A stretch of 64,000 nucleotides of DNA. Source: Carex sylvatica. Lineage: Eukaryota > Streptophyta > Magnoliopsida > Poales > Cyperaceae. The stretch's first letter is position 1. Every line of letters starts with the position of its first letter. The notes under the pieces are model-generated. The model had not been told where the DNA came from and ran no database searches. It saw nothing but the letters and a program-made list of their open reading frames with translations. The stretch covers positions 21,374 to 85,373 of the forward strand of contig CAXKVR010000371.1 in the NCBI GenBank assembly GCA_964058845.1, written 5' to 3'. Positions 1-12,617 of this stretch are shown in pieces. Both the position numbers and the translations under genes were made by a program.

Positions 1-448
1 AAGGAAATGAAATTCATCTCGCCAAAACCCTCCCAACTAAAAAGAGAGAGAGAGAAGAAAAGTAAAATGAAAGTGGAGAAGCCAGGGGCTGCACAACCAA
101 ATCCAACCGCTATGGCCAAATTAAGCCAACCTGGCCCAACAATGTACCTAAATGAGACCTGACTCGATTTGTGCGCTCAAGCATGGTCAGCTCTTGTCTG
201 TAGGTAAGAGGCACCCTTCCTGGTTTGTTTACCAATATGATATGCAATACATTAATTGGATATATTTGTATTAGAAAAAAGTATGCATTGGAAAAGGAAA
301 TCAATGGACATGGAAAGTTAATTGCTGCACATTTATTTGTTGAAACTAAGTTTCTTATAATGTCAATTAGGATTTCGACAGGTGAATTAGGTTATATGCT
401 TGATCTTAATTGGATGAATTTGTGGTTATATTCTATTTATGTATGTAG

Positions 449-677
449 GTCCTGATCCAATATGTAAGCGAGATGCATAGAAAACACTGTGCGGAAGTTG
501 CAGCCATGTTTGGGGCATAAAATGACCTACCTCCTTATTGCTAAGAAAGAATAAGAGAAGGCATTTCAGGATGACTCTGTTTTGACGAGTAACTATGAAC
601 TGGTTATCATACTTGACTGGGTCAAGTGACGTTCTTTTACTCAGATTGGACAAAACTTGGCCAATGTCGATACAAAG
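449..677 (+). pseudogene. Degenerate 3' exon of an NLR-linked gene tail (copy A)
   Basis: This matches 32230-32421 downstream of the NLR gene. It keeps a good acceptor (ATGTATGTAG before 449) and donor (AAAG/GTAACT after 677). Read in the frame that is open in the other copy it gives PDPICKRDA and then a TAG stop at 478-480, followed by a one-base insertion and an extra stretch near 540-590. It is therefore a decayed coding exon, or an exon that never coded. The next exon-like block starts at 768 after TTTTTGCAG. Confidence 0.6.
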
Positions 678-1074
678 GTAACTCTTGCCAGGTCATTTCG
701 TTATGGTTTTTCCTGTTATAAGGTTGGAAGATATTTTTATTATATATGGGCTACTAAATTTTTGCAGAATCTTCAACTCTTAATCCTTATATCCTCATTG
801 ATGTCCACAACTCAGCCTTAGAAGCAAACCCTGTAAACTCTTCTATATTGTATCATCCATTAGCATATTTGGAGATAATTTCCTGAATTTCCTTTTACCT
901 ATTTTCTTCTCCATTTTCTTATCCATGTTCATTAATGGTGGACCAAAGTCACGAGAGGGGTAATTATGTAATTTAGGGGACTGGTGGTAGGCAAAGTTTT
1001 TGGGATAATAGTGGTACCATTCAATTATTGGACTACTTTTATAATAGAATTTAGTACTAATCATTGTTAATTGT

Positions 1075-4000
1075 GATCTGCCAGAGTTATGGTACAAGGA
1101 ATATACATGGCTACTGCAAAGCTCCAACTCAAATATAAAGACAAGGCAGATGCAAACATGGGTAGCTGTAACGAATAAAGTATACAACCATAAAGCTAGC
1201 TATTTGATGGAGTGAGATTTCAATTATATAATGTTGCTCTCTATAATCATTTGATTGTTTAGTATTTAATATAATATTTTGACTCTCATTAAAAACACAG
1301 GCATGTCAGGCAAATGGGCTCAATATGAAATCAGAGAAGATGGATCATTAAAGCTCTGGTAACCAATCCGTTTATTGTTATAGCTGTTTTTTTTTTTCTT
1401 AAATTAAGTTAATATAGCTGTTATTTTTACCGCTACTATCATACTGCAATTTGAATATTTTAAGTTTATATATATATATATATTACTGTTTTTTCTCTCA
1501 AATTAACAAGGAAAACTTGGTCGTTTTCTCTTTCACAGTATTTGTAGATTACTGTTTACATTTTTGACAGATTATATCTTTTCTCTTGCTCATTTTTTAA
1601 ACCTTTTACAAAGTAAAGTTTTTTTGGTCATTTTTGCATTGATTCATTTTCATTGTTAGGTGGTAGTGGTTTGTAAAGTAAAAGGAATACATAAAAGAGG
1701 ATTTTTACAAAAAAACAATTTATCAGATCAAAAAGGCGAGTGCAAACCATAGATATGGTGGTAATCAAATTGGTGCTGAGAAAAGATGCTTGTGCCCTCC
1801 TTTGTCTTCCTTGTCGTCATGGTGGCTCCCGCATCAATGATTATGGCTGCTCCAAAAGCTCCGATGAAGTAGTTGATTTCTTCTTCTCCTTCTAGGTAAT
1901 AAGCTTTTTATTTTTAATTTTTGTTCTGATTCTAGTCATCCTTTTCTTTCTATGAATGATATCCTAGATATGGTTTTGATGGAACAATTTTTAAATTAGA
2001 AGAAGTACAAAGGGGTTTTGCAGTAATTGTAGGCTGAATTCTTCCCGCTGGATGAACTCAATAAACAAATTTGATTTCTAAATCAACTCTCTTTTATTAT
2101 TTTTCATTGGATTGAAATGAATTTTCTGTTAGAATCTATTCTGATCATGAGAGTATTAATTACCCACTTTCTCTTTATTCTTCTAGGCACTAATTTATGA
2201 AAATGAAAAGCTAACTTGTTGTTTTTCCTATTTTTGTTCTTGATCCAGGGAAAACGTGGTAGACTTGAAGATGATGACAAGTTACCATTAATTTGAAGTT
2301 CGGTAATGTTCAGATCTGAGGGTATTTGCCATAGGAATAAGGATTGCGGCAAGACAAGCATTTTTTTTTAAAGTAAAAATAGGGGTACTATATATTACAG
2401 AACTTTTGCAATAGAAAAGGTAAAAGTGAAAAGACAGTGAAAGGTTAGTGGTTACAAATAATTGTTGGACTTCATATCTTGAATTTTGCATTAATCAATT
2501 TGAATTGTGATTTGCCAGATGCAAACATGGATAGCTATCACGGAAAAAAACATGCAACAAGAAGTGAGATTTCAATTATTTAAAGTTTTTATGGTATATA
2601 TAACCATTTGATTGACTAGTATTTCATCTTAATCTTTGGACTCTTATTGGTCGGTCGCTTTAATTATTATTATTATAAGTCAGATCGTAGGTCAAGCAAG
2701 TGGGTCCAAAGGAAATGCAGAGAAGATGGAGCAATAGAAAAGCCCTGGTAACCATTCCTTGCTCTCATTGTTATTACTACTACCGTAATTCAATTTGAAT
2801 AATTTGAGTAACTTGTCTAGCTACATGAAGAAGAAAAAATATACTTCTTTTCTCTTATATTAATGATGAATACTTGGTCCTTTTCTCTTTCACAGTATTT
2901 TCTACATTAATGTTTGCTTTCTTCACAGATTGAATTGTACTATTGTACTAATTAATGGTCAATCGTAACAGCACAGTAAAATATATATATCAAGATCTTG
3001 TAGAATATCAATATTTATTGTTTTTGTAATTTTTTAATATTATTTACGATTTTTGAAAGATAATCATTAAAGAATAAAAAAATGGCATATCAAATACGAT
3101 TAGTTTACAAAAGTCAGAATAAAAAGTTAAAAAATATTAAAAATTGTAAATTTTGGTATTCAACAAAAATTTGATATGCAGTTTTGTCTTCAAATTGAAG
3201 TTATTTTTGACATTTTTTGTGTGGTAGTGGTTTGGTCATTTTAAAATAGAAGGAAGCAGAGAAAGAGAATTCACAAGAAACCAATTTCCCGGCTGAAAAG
3301 GCGAATACAAATTAGTGATCTGAAGGGAGAAAATTCACGCAGCATAATATCTTTCAAGATGGAAGAATTTGGTATTAATAAAATTGGAACAAAGAAAGAC
3401 ACTTGTGCCCTCTGTCTTCCTTCCTATCATCGTGGCACCCGCATCAAAGATTATGGCGGCTCCAAGTAGCTGATTTTATTATTCTCCTCCTCCTAAGTAC
3501 GCTTCTCTTTTTATTTTTCATATTTATCATCTCTTTTTCTCTCATGTATCGAATTTTAGTTACGGTTTAAATGGCACAATTTCTAAATTGAAGAAGTATA
3601 AGGGGGTTTTTCCAGAAAGTGTAGGCTAAATTCTTCTCATTGGATAAGCTTTCTGATAAACAAATTTAATTTAATTTTCTAAATAAACTCTCTTTTATTA
3701 TGTTTCATTGAATTTAAACGATTTTTTGTTAGAATTTATATATTCTGATCATCAGAGTATTATTATCCAATTTTTCTTTATTCTTCTTCGCACAATTTAC
3801 GAAAATGAAAAGCTTACTTGTTTTTTTTTTTCCTCCTTGATCATAGAAAAATGTGGTAGACTCGAAGATGCTGACAAGCTATCATTAATTAGAACTATAA
3901 GAGCAGTGGGATTATCTACATTGAATGAGAAGAGATTTTAAGTTTTCATGTTAGAAGAGTTTTTAAGTTTTTATGTCTTTACAATTTGCTTAATTTTTTT

Positions 4001-4200
4001 CAAATTTTAGCACTCTAAAACTCAACTATGTTGAATTCTTTTTCAACTTGTACCCAGGTTTCCCTTAGAAACCTTTTATCCAATAAAGCAAATAAGGACA
4101 AGATCCTTATTTTTTCTCAATTTTTTTTGAAGTTTTGTAATATTCAGATCTGAGGGGTGTTTGCCATAGGCATGTGGGTTGCAATAAGACAAGAATGGTT
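1075..4200 (+). repeat. Internal tandem duplication inside copy A
   Basis: Two consecutive units, about 1075-2490 and 2490-4200, repeat the same landmarks: TTTGCCAGATGCAAACATGG-like start, GTGAGATTTCAATTAT, AGAGAAGATGGA, CTTGTGCCCTC, GTAGACT(T/C)GAAGATG, and TTCAGATCTGAGG near the end. Copy B (31.6-38.5 kb) has only one unit, followed by the end of the second (GCAGCAAGACAAGC occurs at about 36866 and again at about 37062). That pattern suggests unequal recombination. Confidence 0.7.
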
Positions 4201-5044
4201 TATATATTTAATGTAATATTTACAGCGTACCCAATTTGAGCTCTTGTGAAATATTGGACGTATAATTTGATTTGAGGGTGTTAACAATGTGCATATATGG
4301 ACCTACAATGTACTTCACAGTTGATATTTATTAAACATTGCAATTCAAAATTTATATATCATCTTATTTATAGTTTAACAATCACCTTACATCATGTACT
4401 TCTCTTCTAGAACAAGATATTTCTGTTGTATTTCCCGAACCAGCTTAATGTAGCCTTTTTTTGTTTTGACTTGGTTAATCTCATTGGTCGCCTCCCAGCC
4501 AACAAAAATGAATAAATGAATAAAATGGAAAACTGGTGGCCCATGCAATCGAAATTTCTAGAATACACATTATACATAGAAATGATATTTTTTTTTTCTA
4601 AATAGTATATCGAAGAAAATAAGCCTAAAAAATTAATTTGAGAAAAACTTCCATTCATTATGAGTACATTGAAAAACTTAACTAACAAACTTTGTCATGT
4701 AAATATCATATATTAGTCTTTAATAAAAATTTGTAGTTTTGATTTATTAACTTCTGTTTGTTAACCCTCCCTCGTTCTCTCTATCTCTTTCCAGCAAGTT
4801 AAAAGAGCGAAGAGAAATTAATCAATCATAAAGGGCCAAAGGCTTAACCCATCCTCATTGAATTTGATCACCCAACATCTCTCTTCCAGTGCATAACCAG
4901 TTTTGTTTCCTTTGTGATATCTCATCCCACCATCTCATTGGGCATATTATTAATAGATGGTTGAGCCCACAAATGATTTCAATACTCAAAGGGCTAAAAT
5001 TTCCTTCGCATTCCGATTCCTAGTAGACAGAAAAGAAAGGAACA

Positions 5045-5780
5045 GAAATAAATATACATGTTCTCATCACTCTCTAATTGTGCTCAACAATCGCTCTCGA
5101 AACGTATCTGCGGTATGACACAAGCCATCAAAAATTGAACCTATTTTCATACAAACTTAAATTGAACGGTTTGAATGTAATGCGATCCAATCAGATACCA
5201 TACATGATAAAAATTAATTCACGTTCACCCCTCTTCCAGGCTCAAGATTTTTTTGTTGGGTCACGTCGACGTCAGACTTGATCTAGGTTGGGTATATTGG
5301 TCCCATTTTATATTCTACCATATATTTTCTTGGACTGGGTTTTATTGGTTTTCTTGACAAGTTAATAGTGACCGTTTCTTTTTTTTGTCAAGCATAAAAA
5401 AAAAAAGCTAAGTCGGCCAACAATAAATTATTAGTACTTGATTAAGACATGTAGAAATTTGAGCTAGAGCATCTGAGATCTCTTTTCTATTTTTTAAAGC
5501 TCACTGAGACTTCATATTTTACCTTTTTGGGACGTACGTAATTTACAATTGTAAATTATTTTTTTAATAAATTTGCTTTCTAACTATTTTATTGGCTCTC
5601 ATTCTCATCGTTCCAATTGCTTCCAGTAATAATTACTCAATTGGCCACTAGAAAAATTAAAAAGTAATTACATTGTCAGTGTAGAATTTTAGAAATTAAA
5701 ATTAATTTAATTTATATTTATTGCATAACAATTTTTTTTTTAGTAATATAATTTCTCAAGTCAAAATGTAAAGCGTTGCT
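5045..5780 (+). repeat. R1 dispersed repeat, copy 1
   Basis: R1 is a non-coding repeat of about 0.7-0.9 kb seen many times in this window. Shared landmarks are TTCTCATCACTCT, a GGATCAAGATTTTT-like block followed by GGGTCACGTC, CTTTTCTTGGACTGG, GACATGTAGAAA, and CAATACAAAACAGT. The block from 5155 to about 5710 is almost identical to 16934-17490. Its transposon class could not be assigned. Confidence 0.75.
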
Positions 5781-5803
5781 CGATACAAAACAGTCAATTA
5801 TAG

Positions 5804-6025
5804 TAAGGTAGACGGATTTTAATGCATTTATTTTTGGACGTTTTTTGACCGTCTTAATTTATACTAAATTAATTTGAAAGTTCAATAATTTCACAAGTAG
5901 ATGCATCATTCGTAAGGTAGACAAATTTTAATGGTTCAGATTTATCGTTTGAAGCTGGTCCGATGAATTTTAGACTTGAGTTTACAGAGATACTTGGTGA
6001 ACTTAAAAACACCCTAGTTCTACTC
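5804..6025 (+). mobile_element. Truncated foldback MITE (family M1)
   Basis: This is the right half and part of the left half of the element seen complete at 37755-38167 and 42570-42987. It ends with ACACCCTAGTTCTACTC. The left terminus (GAGTAGAACTAGGG) is missing, so the element is broken at its left side, where it abuts the R1 copy. Confidence 0.65.
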
Positions 6026-6402
6026 TAATCTTATTTATATTCAGTTGACGCATCATTTATAGGCTGTCAATTAATTAAACTATCTGAAAATCAAAATTTC
6101 CACATAACGTACCATGTGATCCTGATCCTTTTGCTAGGCAAAATATGGACAACAAATTTATATGCTACGACAAATAGTAAAACCCTTCTCTCATGCTTGG
6201 CGCAAGGAAAACAATTTTAGTGTAGGGTCCATGCGTTAGTCCACTGGTGCATGGGTCTCTCATGTCGTATTGGGTCCATGCGCGGTGCACAGATTCAGCG
6301 TTGGTCACGAATCTGGTGTATCGTTTCCATATCGAATGCGTATTGGTATCCGATACATATCGGACACGGGTACGGAGCTGATATAGAAGTGTAGAGTAAC
6401 AT
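6026..6402. other. Gene-free spacer
   Basis: No open gene, repeat end or known motif was recognised. It includes a GC-richer patch (about 6230-6380) with short ATCGGAC/GTATCCGATAC-like dyads, probably transposon remnant. Confidence 0.4.
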
Positions 6403-6967
6403 TAAGCTTCTAAATAGCTAGTTATAGCGGTTTTGGACCTAGAAAGCTAAGCTACGAGCTAAAATTGCGCTGTTTAGCGGTAATAGCGATCCGCTATGCT
6501 ACATGGGTTATGATTTTGCAATTTTTGTTTTTGTTTTTTGTAAACATGATTTTGCAATTTTAATGGGCCTTAATGTTCAGATTGATTTTTTTTTTTTACT
6601 TTATCAAGTTAGATCAATACAATGGAACATATGCGGGCTATACCGCTATATCAATTAAATTTTGTATCATGCATTAATATATGATAGTGGTATATTTTGA
6701 ATATAAAATATATCGATAGTTTTTGAATTAGAAATATTTTCAATGACAATTTGAACTTTGTATTGGTTTAATATGAATATTAGAACTTCTTAATTAATTT
6801 GGTATTTTTTTTTCTTGATGAGACATTTTTACTAGAAATATAAAATATAATTTTTGAAATAAAAAAATGCTATTTATAATAGCTTTTGCTATAGCTCCGC
6901 TATTCGCTAAAGTTTTTTTTTTTTGATCTCTCCGCTATACCGCTATAAACACTATTTAGAACCTTGG
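6403..6967. mobile_element. hAT-like non-autonomous element with TAGCGG termini
   Basis: The ends are inverted: TAAGCTTCTAAATAG at the left and CTATTTAGAACCTTGG at the right, with subterminal TAGCGG/CCGCTA motifs. GTAACAT flanks both sides (6396-6402 and 6968-6974), consistent with a 7-8-bp target duplication typical of hAT elements. A related copy lies at about 59335-60022. No transposase is visible. Confidence 0.7.
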
Positions 6968-7690
6968 GTAACATAGATCCTACAAGTTGAGAAAAAAAGG
7001 TCCACGGTATTCCACTTGTGCTCCAGAGAGAGACGTGAAATCATTGAAATACATTACAATTATACGTAGAGTTAGTGGGCTAGTGTTCTGATTCTTTTAT
7101 TTATAGTAATTAAAATTAAATTACACTCTCATGACATTAAATTCAATATTATAAAAAAATGACATGAAATTCGAAATTTGTCAAAATCAAATGCTTATGT
7201 GAAAATCATAAAAAAAAAAAAATATATAGTGATAAATTTTCATCCCAAAAAAAATATTGTTGTCAATAAAAAAAATTCGGTTGAATACAAACGACAGGAA
7301 ATGATTTTAACTGAGCAATTTGGATTTACACAAAACACAAACAATATGAAACATTGTTTTGATTCTGTAGTCCCTACACTGCATCAAGCCAAAAACTGAT
7401 TTGCAAAATCTTTCAGCGTCTACATTCTGCATCTACCTTCTTATTTCATCCAGTAGAGATTTTTCGCTTCCACTGCAGTGCGTACAGGATAAGAGGAGCT
7501 GAAGCGTGTTAGATTTTCTCTTCTATTGACTTCCTATCATAAACAGCCAAATGAATGTCATCCTTGTTTTCCTCATTCTAACGAATGTGAGGCTGCGCCT
7601 TCCTTCTTGACGATACCGAATGCGATTGGAACCAACTGATTCTTTGCATCATAAGTACACACTATCAATAATCTAGATAGCAACAATTAT
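6968..7690. other. Gene-free spacer
   Basis: AT-rich sequence with no supported gene. The stretch near 7495-7545 (GCGTGTTAGATTTTCTCTTC) recurs at about 19845, which marks another scrap of shared repeat. Confidence 0.4.
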
Positions 7691-9410
7691 ATCTCCCACA
7701 AAGGTGTTAAGAATTAATTTATAATTTTTTAGAAGATCTCTGCAGAAGTTGAGTTGATTAATTAGAAACAGTTTTTAGATGTATGAAAACGCAGTAATTT
7801 CTTATTTTAGGCATTGGTTATTTTAAACATAGTTATTTTAGGAATAGTTGGTATAATGTTTAGTTATTTTTCTGTTTTGTAGTGGGTCCTTATTTTAGGA
7901 AATTTGTGGGTGTTTATTTTAGGAACATTGTAGTTTTTTAAATAATCTAGAACTTTATATGTTCATTGTAACACAGAGAAAATATAGTGTTGCTTTGATG
8001 GGATAAATCGTGTCATGACTTTTAAATTTATAAATCCATTTGTAATTCTGATCAGATCACAAGCGTATGATCCTATCGAGTAGTATAATCGAGTGTCAAT
8101 TTGCAGTGAAAAAGGTTTGTAGTCTTAAACAATCAAATCCTGACCCGTTGAAGGGCTAGATAAAATCAGATCTTTAGAGTTATTATTGGTGATCAAAGAT
8201 GCAAACTTCGTATTTTCAAGTCGAAAGATAAATAGAATAGTAAAATATGAGATGCTAATTTCTAGAGTTCCGGCACACCATTGTTACTTCAATCCGCTTT
8301 GAGTTTTACATTAGTTTGATGTTGGTTTTTAGTTATTGTGAGAGGGTTTATAATCCTAACATAGCGACTGCCGCTTTCACTGTTACAGACACACTACCGA
8401 TCAAGCTTTCTCATTAAGGCTTTACTTGAAAAGTGCAAGGAGATCTGTGATCAGTCCAAAGTCACAACCTTTACTTGACTAGGTCCCTCGATTGATTCTA
8501 TAGGGTGTCCCTATGGTAAGGCATGCACGACAATGCAGCATTCGTCTGTGAATGCCGAGACTCTCATGTATACTTTTGTAGATTCGATTATTGGCTTCTT
8601 CGGTTAAGATCTCTCCCAATAGTCTAGTATTTTTATTATATCTTTCCCGATCCGGTTAATCTAATGGTGACTAACTTTCATGTGTGGCGATCACAACGGC
8701 GGTCTAGAATAACAAGCAAAATCGAGAGAGATTGAATATAAAGCGCAAAATAAATCAAACGACAAAAGACTAAACAATGATCAAACACAAAATATATATC
8801 AAAGTATCATGAGTAACAAGATTTATAGCATAGACCTAAGAAAATATACTGTCGCAGAACGGCATTTACACTCCTCTCAACTAAACTATACAAGAAAAAT
8901 ATAAAGTAGATCTAAGATGTCTTGTTCATCAGTCCAGAAGACTATTTATAGGAGGCAGAGGCATTGGCAATGAGTTGGAGTCCAATGAATCTGATCTGGA
9001 TACAACTGGAGCAGTTATTTTCCAAATGGCGCATTTGGTTACGAGCTGTATTGGCTGATACGGTCCGTAACCGTATACTGTCGTTGCTGAATTTGGCTAT
9101 CTCCTGGTCCGTAATGGGCTTGACCCCGTATTGGCTAATACAGTTTGTAGCAAAGCCCTAGAACCGATGATGCGTTTTTCCGATCAACCCGATTCTTGCT
9201 CCATTTGATGTAAAATAGCCCCAAAACATGGTTTATGCCTTAAAACATAAACTTGAGTAATAGTAAGTGAATTCAATAATAAATAAAGCATAAAGACAAA
9301 ATCTAAGACAAAATTCTATGTAATTTCATCACAAATATGTCTTGATCACACCTCCCAACTTAAATTGTTGCTCATCCTCGAGAAACAACCCAGTGGTCAA
9401 AGATCTGGCG
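7690..9410 (-). mobile_element. Probable LTR-retrotransposon relic (gypsy type)
   Basis: On the minus strand, near 9400-9340, the sequence reads CTCGAGGATGAGCAACAATT followed by an AAGTTGGGAGG block. This wording is typical of the region after integrase in plant Tat/Athila-type Ty3/gypsy elements. The following 1.5 kb has no coding frame and resembles 3' UTR plus LTR material, but no TG...CA ends or target duplication could be fixed. The assignment rests on resemblance only. Confidence 0.4.
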
Positions 9411-9539
9411 TAAGAGTATATAGTGTAATCTCAAGGATTTGCTACAAATTAAATTAGAACTTTGGTTTGGTACAAAATGAAATGGGCATGCAAAAATTTC
9501 AAACTTTAAAATATTCACACCCTTTCCCTTGAACAATTT

Positions 9540-10925
9540 ATTATTAATTGAAGGTTGAGCAGACAGGAATTCAAATCTCCAGTCTCCACCCAGCCCACCA
9601 AAATTTTATATTTCACTCCAGTTCCTTAAAGACAGAAGAAATATATATATTCACATATATTCAGGGCAGACCCACATGGTTTTAGGAGGGGGCAGCCGCT
9701 CTCTTTTTTATTTTGAGTTTTGGTGGTGATTTATCTGTTTCGATCGATTTTGTCTCTTTCTGAACAAAAATTTGCTTTCCTCTGAATGTTTGATTTATAA
9801 TTCAGATTAAATTTAGTGTTAAAATTAAAACAAAATTTCTTGAATTATGATTGGTAATTAGAATTATAAGTTAAAGTACCATAAATTGCAAGTCAAAACA
9901 TTGAAAATATAAGTTAAAATATTTTTTTTATCGAGTACCCATTAGTTAATAGATTTAAATTCAATTAGCTATTTAAATCCGATTCGATATTTTTTTTAAC
10001 CTTCCTGCTCTACAAAAATTCTAGATCCGCCCTCATCACTCTTTGTGCCCAACGCTTATTTTAACTCTTTGTGCCCAACGCTTATTTTGATTAAACAGTA
10101 CGGATTCTAACTCTTATTTAATTAAATATTTGGAATATGTTCCTCCAACATTCGCCCCTCCAGGATCAATATTTTTTTGGGTCACGTCATCAGAATTGGT
10201 CAAGGTTGAGTACGTAATTTGGGTCCAATTTCAGATTTCAATAAATCTTTTCTTGGACTGGTTTTAATTGGTTCTCTAGGCTTGATAAAGTGAGAAATTT
10301 TTATCATTAGAAATTATTAAATTCACAGGTACGAAAATAAAAATATTGTCTTGTTTCTACAAAATATAAAAATATCAGATTCATTGAGTCCGATTCAATA
10401 TTTGATAGACTCAATGATTCCTATCCAATTTGAACATGATTAAATATGGTTGCAAAATTACTTTACTACTGATTTTTTGGATCGGATTTAATGTGGCTGC
10501 CACATTTGATCATGTTAGATTTGGAAAGGAATCATTGAGTCCTATCTATAATTTTGGATCGGACTCAATGAATAATGTATTTCAATATTTCTCTGAATAT
10601 CCAAAATATTGGATTGGTCTCAATAAATCTAATATTTATATATTTATTGAAAATGAGTTCGTATATTTCCGGAGTACTTAATATATAATTTCTAGAGATA
10701 AAAAATTTCCTAATAGAGAGATTTTTCTTTGTGAAGCATAATAAAGTTGAAGCTATGGCGGCCTACAATTTAGGATTAGTAATTGACTAAGACATGTAGA
10801 GCTTTCAGCAGCTAAGTTATAATGCTAAGCCTTGGCCAATACAAAACAGTCAAGTATATATGGTAGGCAGTCTCTTTTAATTGTGTTCACACAGGTGTTT
10901 GATAGCTACCCCATGAGTTCCATTG
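9540..10925 (+). repeat. R1 dispersed repeat, copy 2
   Basis: This has the CTCCAGTCTCCACCCAGCCC lead (about 9578), CATCACTCTTTGTGCCCAAC (10035), GGGTCACGTCATCAGAATTG (10180), CTTTTCTTGGACTGG (10247), GACATGTAGA (10792) and ATGGTAGGCAGTCTCTTTTA (10860). An unrelated AT-rich block with repeated TCATTGAGTCC-like motifs sits at about 10300-10690. Confidence 0.7.
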
Positions 10926-11179
10926 ATCAAATTTCAACTATATGTTTAGATAAGTACAAATTAAATCTCTATTTTTGGATGGTGCAAAAATAATAATTTT
11001 GTATCTATCTAAAAAATAATATTATTTTTTAAAAAAATTACAAAAAATTGGTTTTCAAACATATTTTAAAATAAATATCATATTGATTGGTTTGAATTAA
11101 CTGTTTAGGCTTTGAAAATGAAAATAAGCATATATGAGATATAATGAGACTTGAAAGACATAAAATATTTAAATCCTCT

Positions 11180-11180
<1 letters not shown>

Positions 11181-11214
<34 letters not shown>

Positions 11215-11666
11215 CAAAACTAGGGTGTGATGTGCTCACCAAGAGGGATTGGTGAGCACACCTCCAAATGACTATTGGATTGACTCCGAACTACTAATCT
11301 AAACCGTTAAAATTCAAGTACTTCGTGAGTGATGTATGTACGTGTAAAATTATTAAAGTTTCGAATTCATTTAGCACATGGTCAAGCGGTCAAATTAAAC
11401 AATGAACATTTTATAAATTATTTTTTTAATTGCTTTATGTATTAATTTTTCATCATTGTTTTGAACGCTTGATCATGTGCTTAATGAATTCGAAACTTTA
11501 AATTTTTTATATACATGCATCACTCACGAAGTACTTGAATTTTAACTGTCTTGATTCATTGTTTGGAATCAATCTGATAATCATTTGAAAGTGTGCTCAC
11601 TAATCTCTCTTGATGAACACATCACACCCTAATTTTGCTCTCTCTCTATATATATATATATATATT
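11181..11666. mobile_element. Foldback MITE (family M2), copy 1
   Basis: This is a long inverted repeat of about 190 bp per arm. The left arm begins TATATATAGAGAGAGAG, GAGCAAAACTAGGGTGTGAT, GTGCTCACCAAGAG. The right arm mirrors it with ATCACACCCTAATTTTGCTC, TCTCTCTATATATATA. It has no coding capacity. Its core motifs (AAGCGGTCAAA, GTACTTGAATTTTAAC) relate it to family M1. Confidence 0.8.
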
Positions 11667-11985
11667 GATATAGACATATATATAGGAATTTTGTAGCGCA
11701 TTATGGTAGTTTAGTGGCATACCATGCATGCTTTGGCATCAAAATCTATCAAATATGCTTCAACAAACAAACGAAACCTTTAATTCAAATCTATCTAGTT
11801 TACAAAAGATGTGCTTATATGGAAAGCTTATAAAATTTTGAATAATTTAGTACATAGTCAACGGTCAAAAATTGAAAATTTATATGTTAATTTTTATGCA
11901 TTCATTTTTTAGTATTTTCTTATTGCTTTATTTTGTATTAAATGAATTCGAAATTTTTTATATTTGAATATAAACATATCATATC

Positions 11986-12395
11986 TGAACAAAGCTAGGG
12001 TGTGAGGTGCACATCAAGAGAATTTGGTGAGTACAACTCCAAAAGCATATCGGATTGGCTTCAAACGATGAATCTAAATCGTTGAAATTCATTTACTTCA
12101 TGAGTGATGCATGTACATACAAAATTTTAAAAGTTTCGAATTTATTTGCTACAAAGTTAAGCGGTAAAATTAAGAAATGATGAAAATGAATATATAAAAC
12201 AACTTCATTTTTTTGACCACTTGAACTTGTAGCAAATGAATTTAAAACATTCAAAATTTTATATGTAAATGCATCACTCATGAAGTACATAAATTTTAAC
12301 AGTTTGAATTTGTTATTTGAAGTTGATCTGATATACTTTTAGAGTTATGCTCACCAAACTCTCTTAGTGAACACATTACACCCTAGCTTTGCTCA
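11986..12395. mobile_element. Foldback MITE (family M2), copy 2
   Basis: The inverted arms start TGAACAAAGCTAGGGTGTGA and end ACACCCTAGCTTTGCTCA. It lies about 220 bp upstream of the dioxygenase start codon, within its likely promoter. A more diverged, incomplete relative fills about 11700-11985. Confidence 0.75.
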
Positions 12396-12422
12396 TCACT
12401 TCTGAGGTAAACAATTCACATG

Positions 12423-12548
12423 ATGGCTATATAAGAGAGAGAGAGAGAGAGAGAGAGAGATTCCTTTTTGTCTGAAACATGTGAAAATTTATTTTATTCA
12501 ACAAGCAGTACAATGTACAGCTAACATACATAATGGCTATATAAGAGA
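12423..12548 (+). promoter_or_regulatory. Duplicated TATA region of the dioxygenase gene
   Basis: ATGGCTATATAAGAGA occurs twice, at 12423-12438 and 12533-12548. The downstream copy lies about 75 bp before the start codon, a normal TATA-to-ATG distance. The upstream copy runs into a (GA)n tract. The duplicated core may give two transcription start regions, but this is an inference. Confidence 0.6.
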
Positions 12549-12617
12549 TCGCTGAATAGTCAGTACTCACTGGATCTCTTATTTTAATCTCTTAGCAACT
12601 ACTCCAAAACCTCACCA

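Larger units (their letters stand above)
1..4960 (+). repeat. Segmental duplication, copy A: paralogue of the NLR 3' flank
   Basis: Aligned by eye, this stretch follows 31637-38450 in the same order and orientation. Shared landmarks are the GA-rich tract near 45-60, CTCTTGTCTGTAGGTAAGAG (near 200), the exon-like block at 449-677, TTTTTGCAGAATCTTCAACT (760-780), AGAGAAGATGGATCATTAAA (near 1340), GGTAGACTTGAAGATGATGA (near 2260) and ATCTCATCCCACCATCTCAT (near 4920). In the other copy this material lies directly 3' of an NLR gene, so the matching NLR gene should end just left of position 1. No intact gene is visible within it. Confidence 0.85.

Noticed and set aside
843..1187. 114-codon minus-strand frame
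   Set aside because: No recognisable motif, and the matching region in copy B does not preserve it.
8964..9161. GC-richer frame with repeated ATTGGCTGATACGG-like motifs as a gene or CRISPR-like array
   Set aside because: It lies in a probable LTR-element relic; repeats are few, unequal and partly inverted, and plants lack CRISPR.
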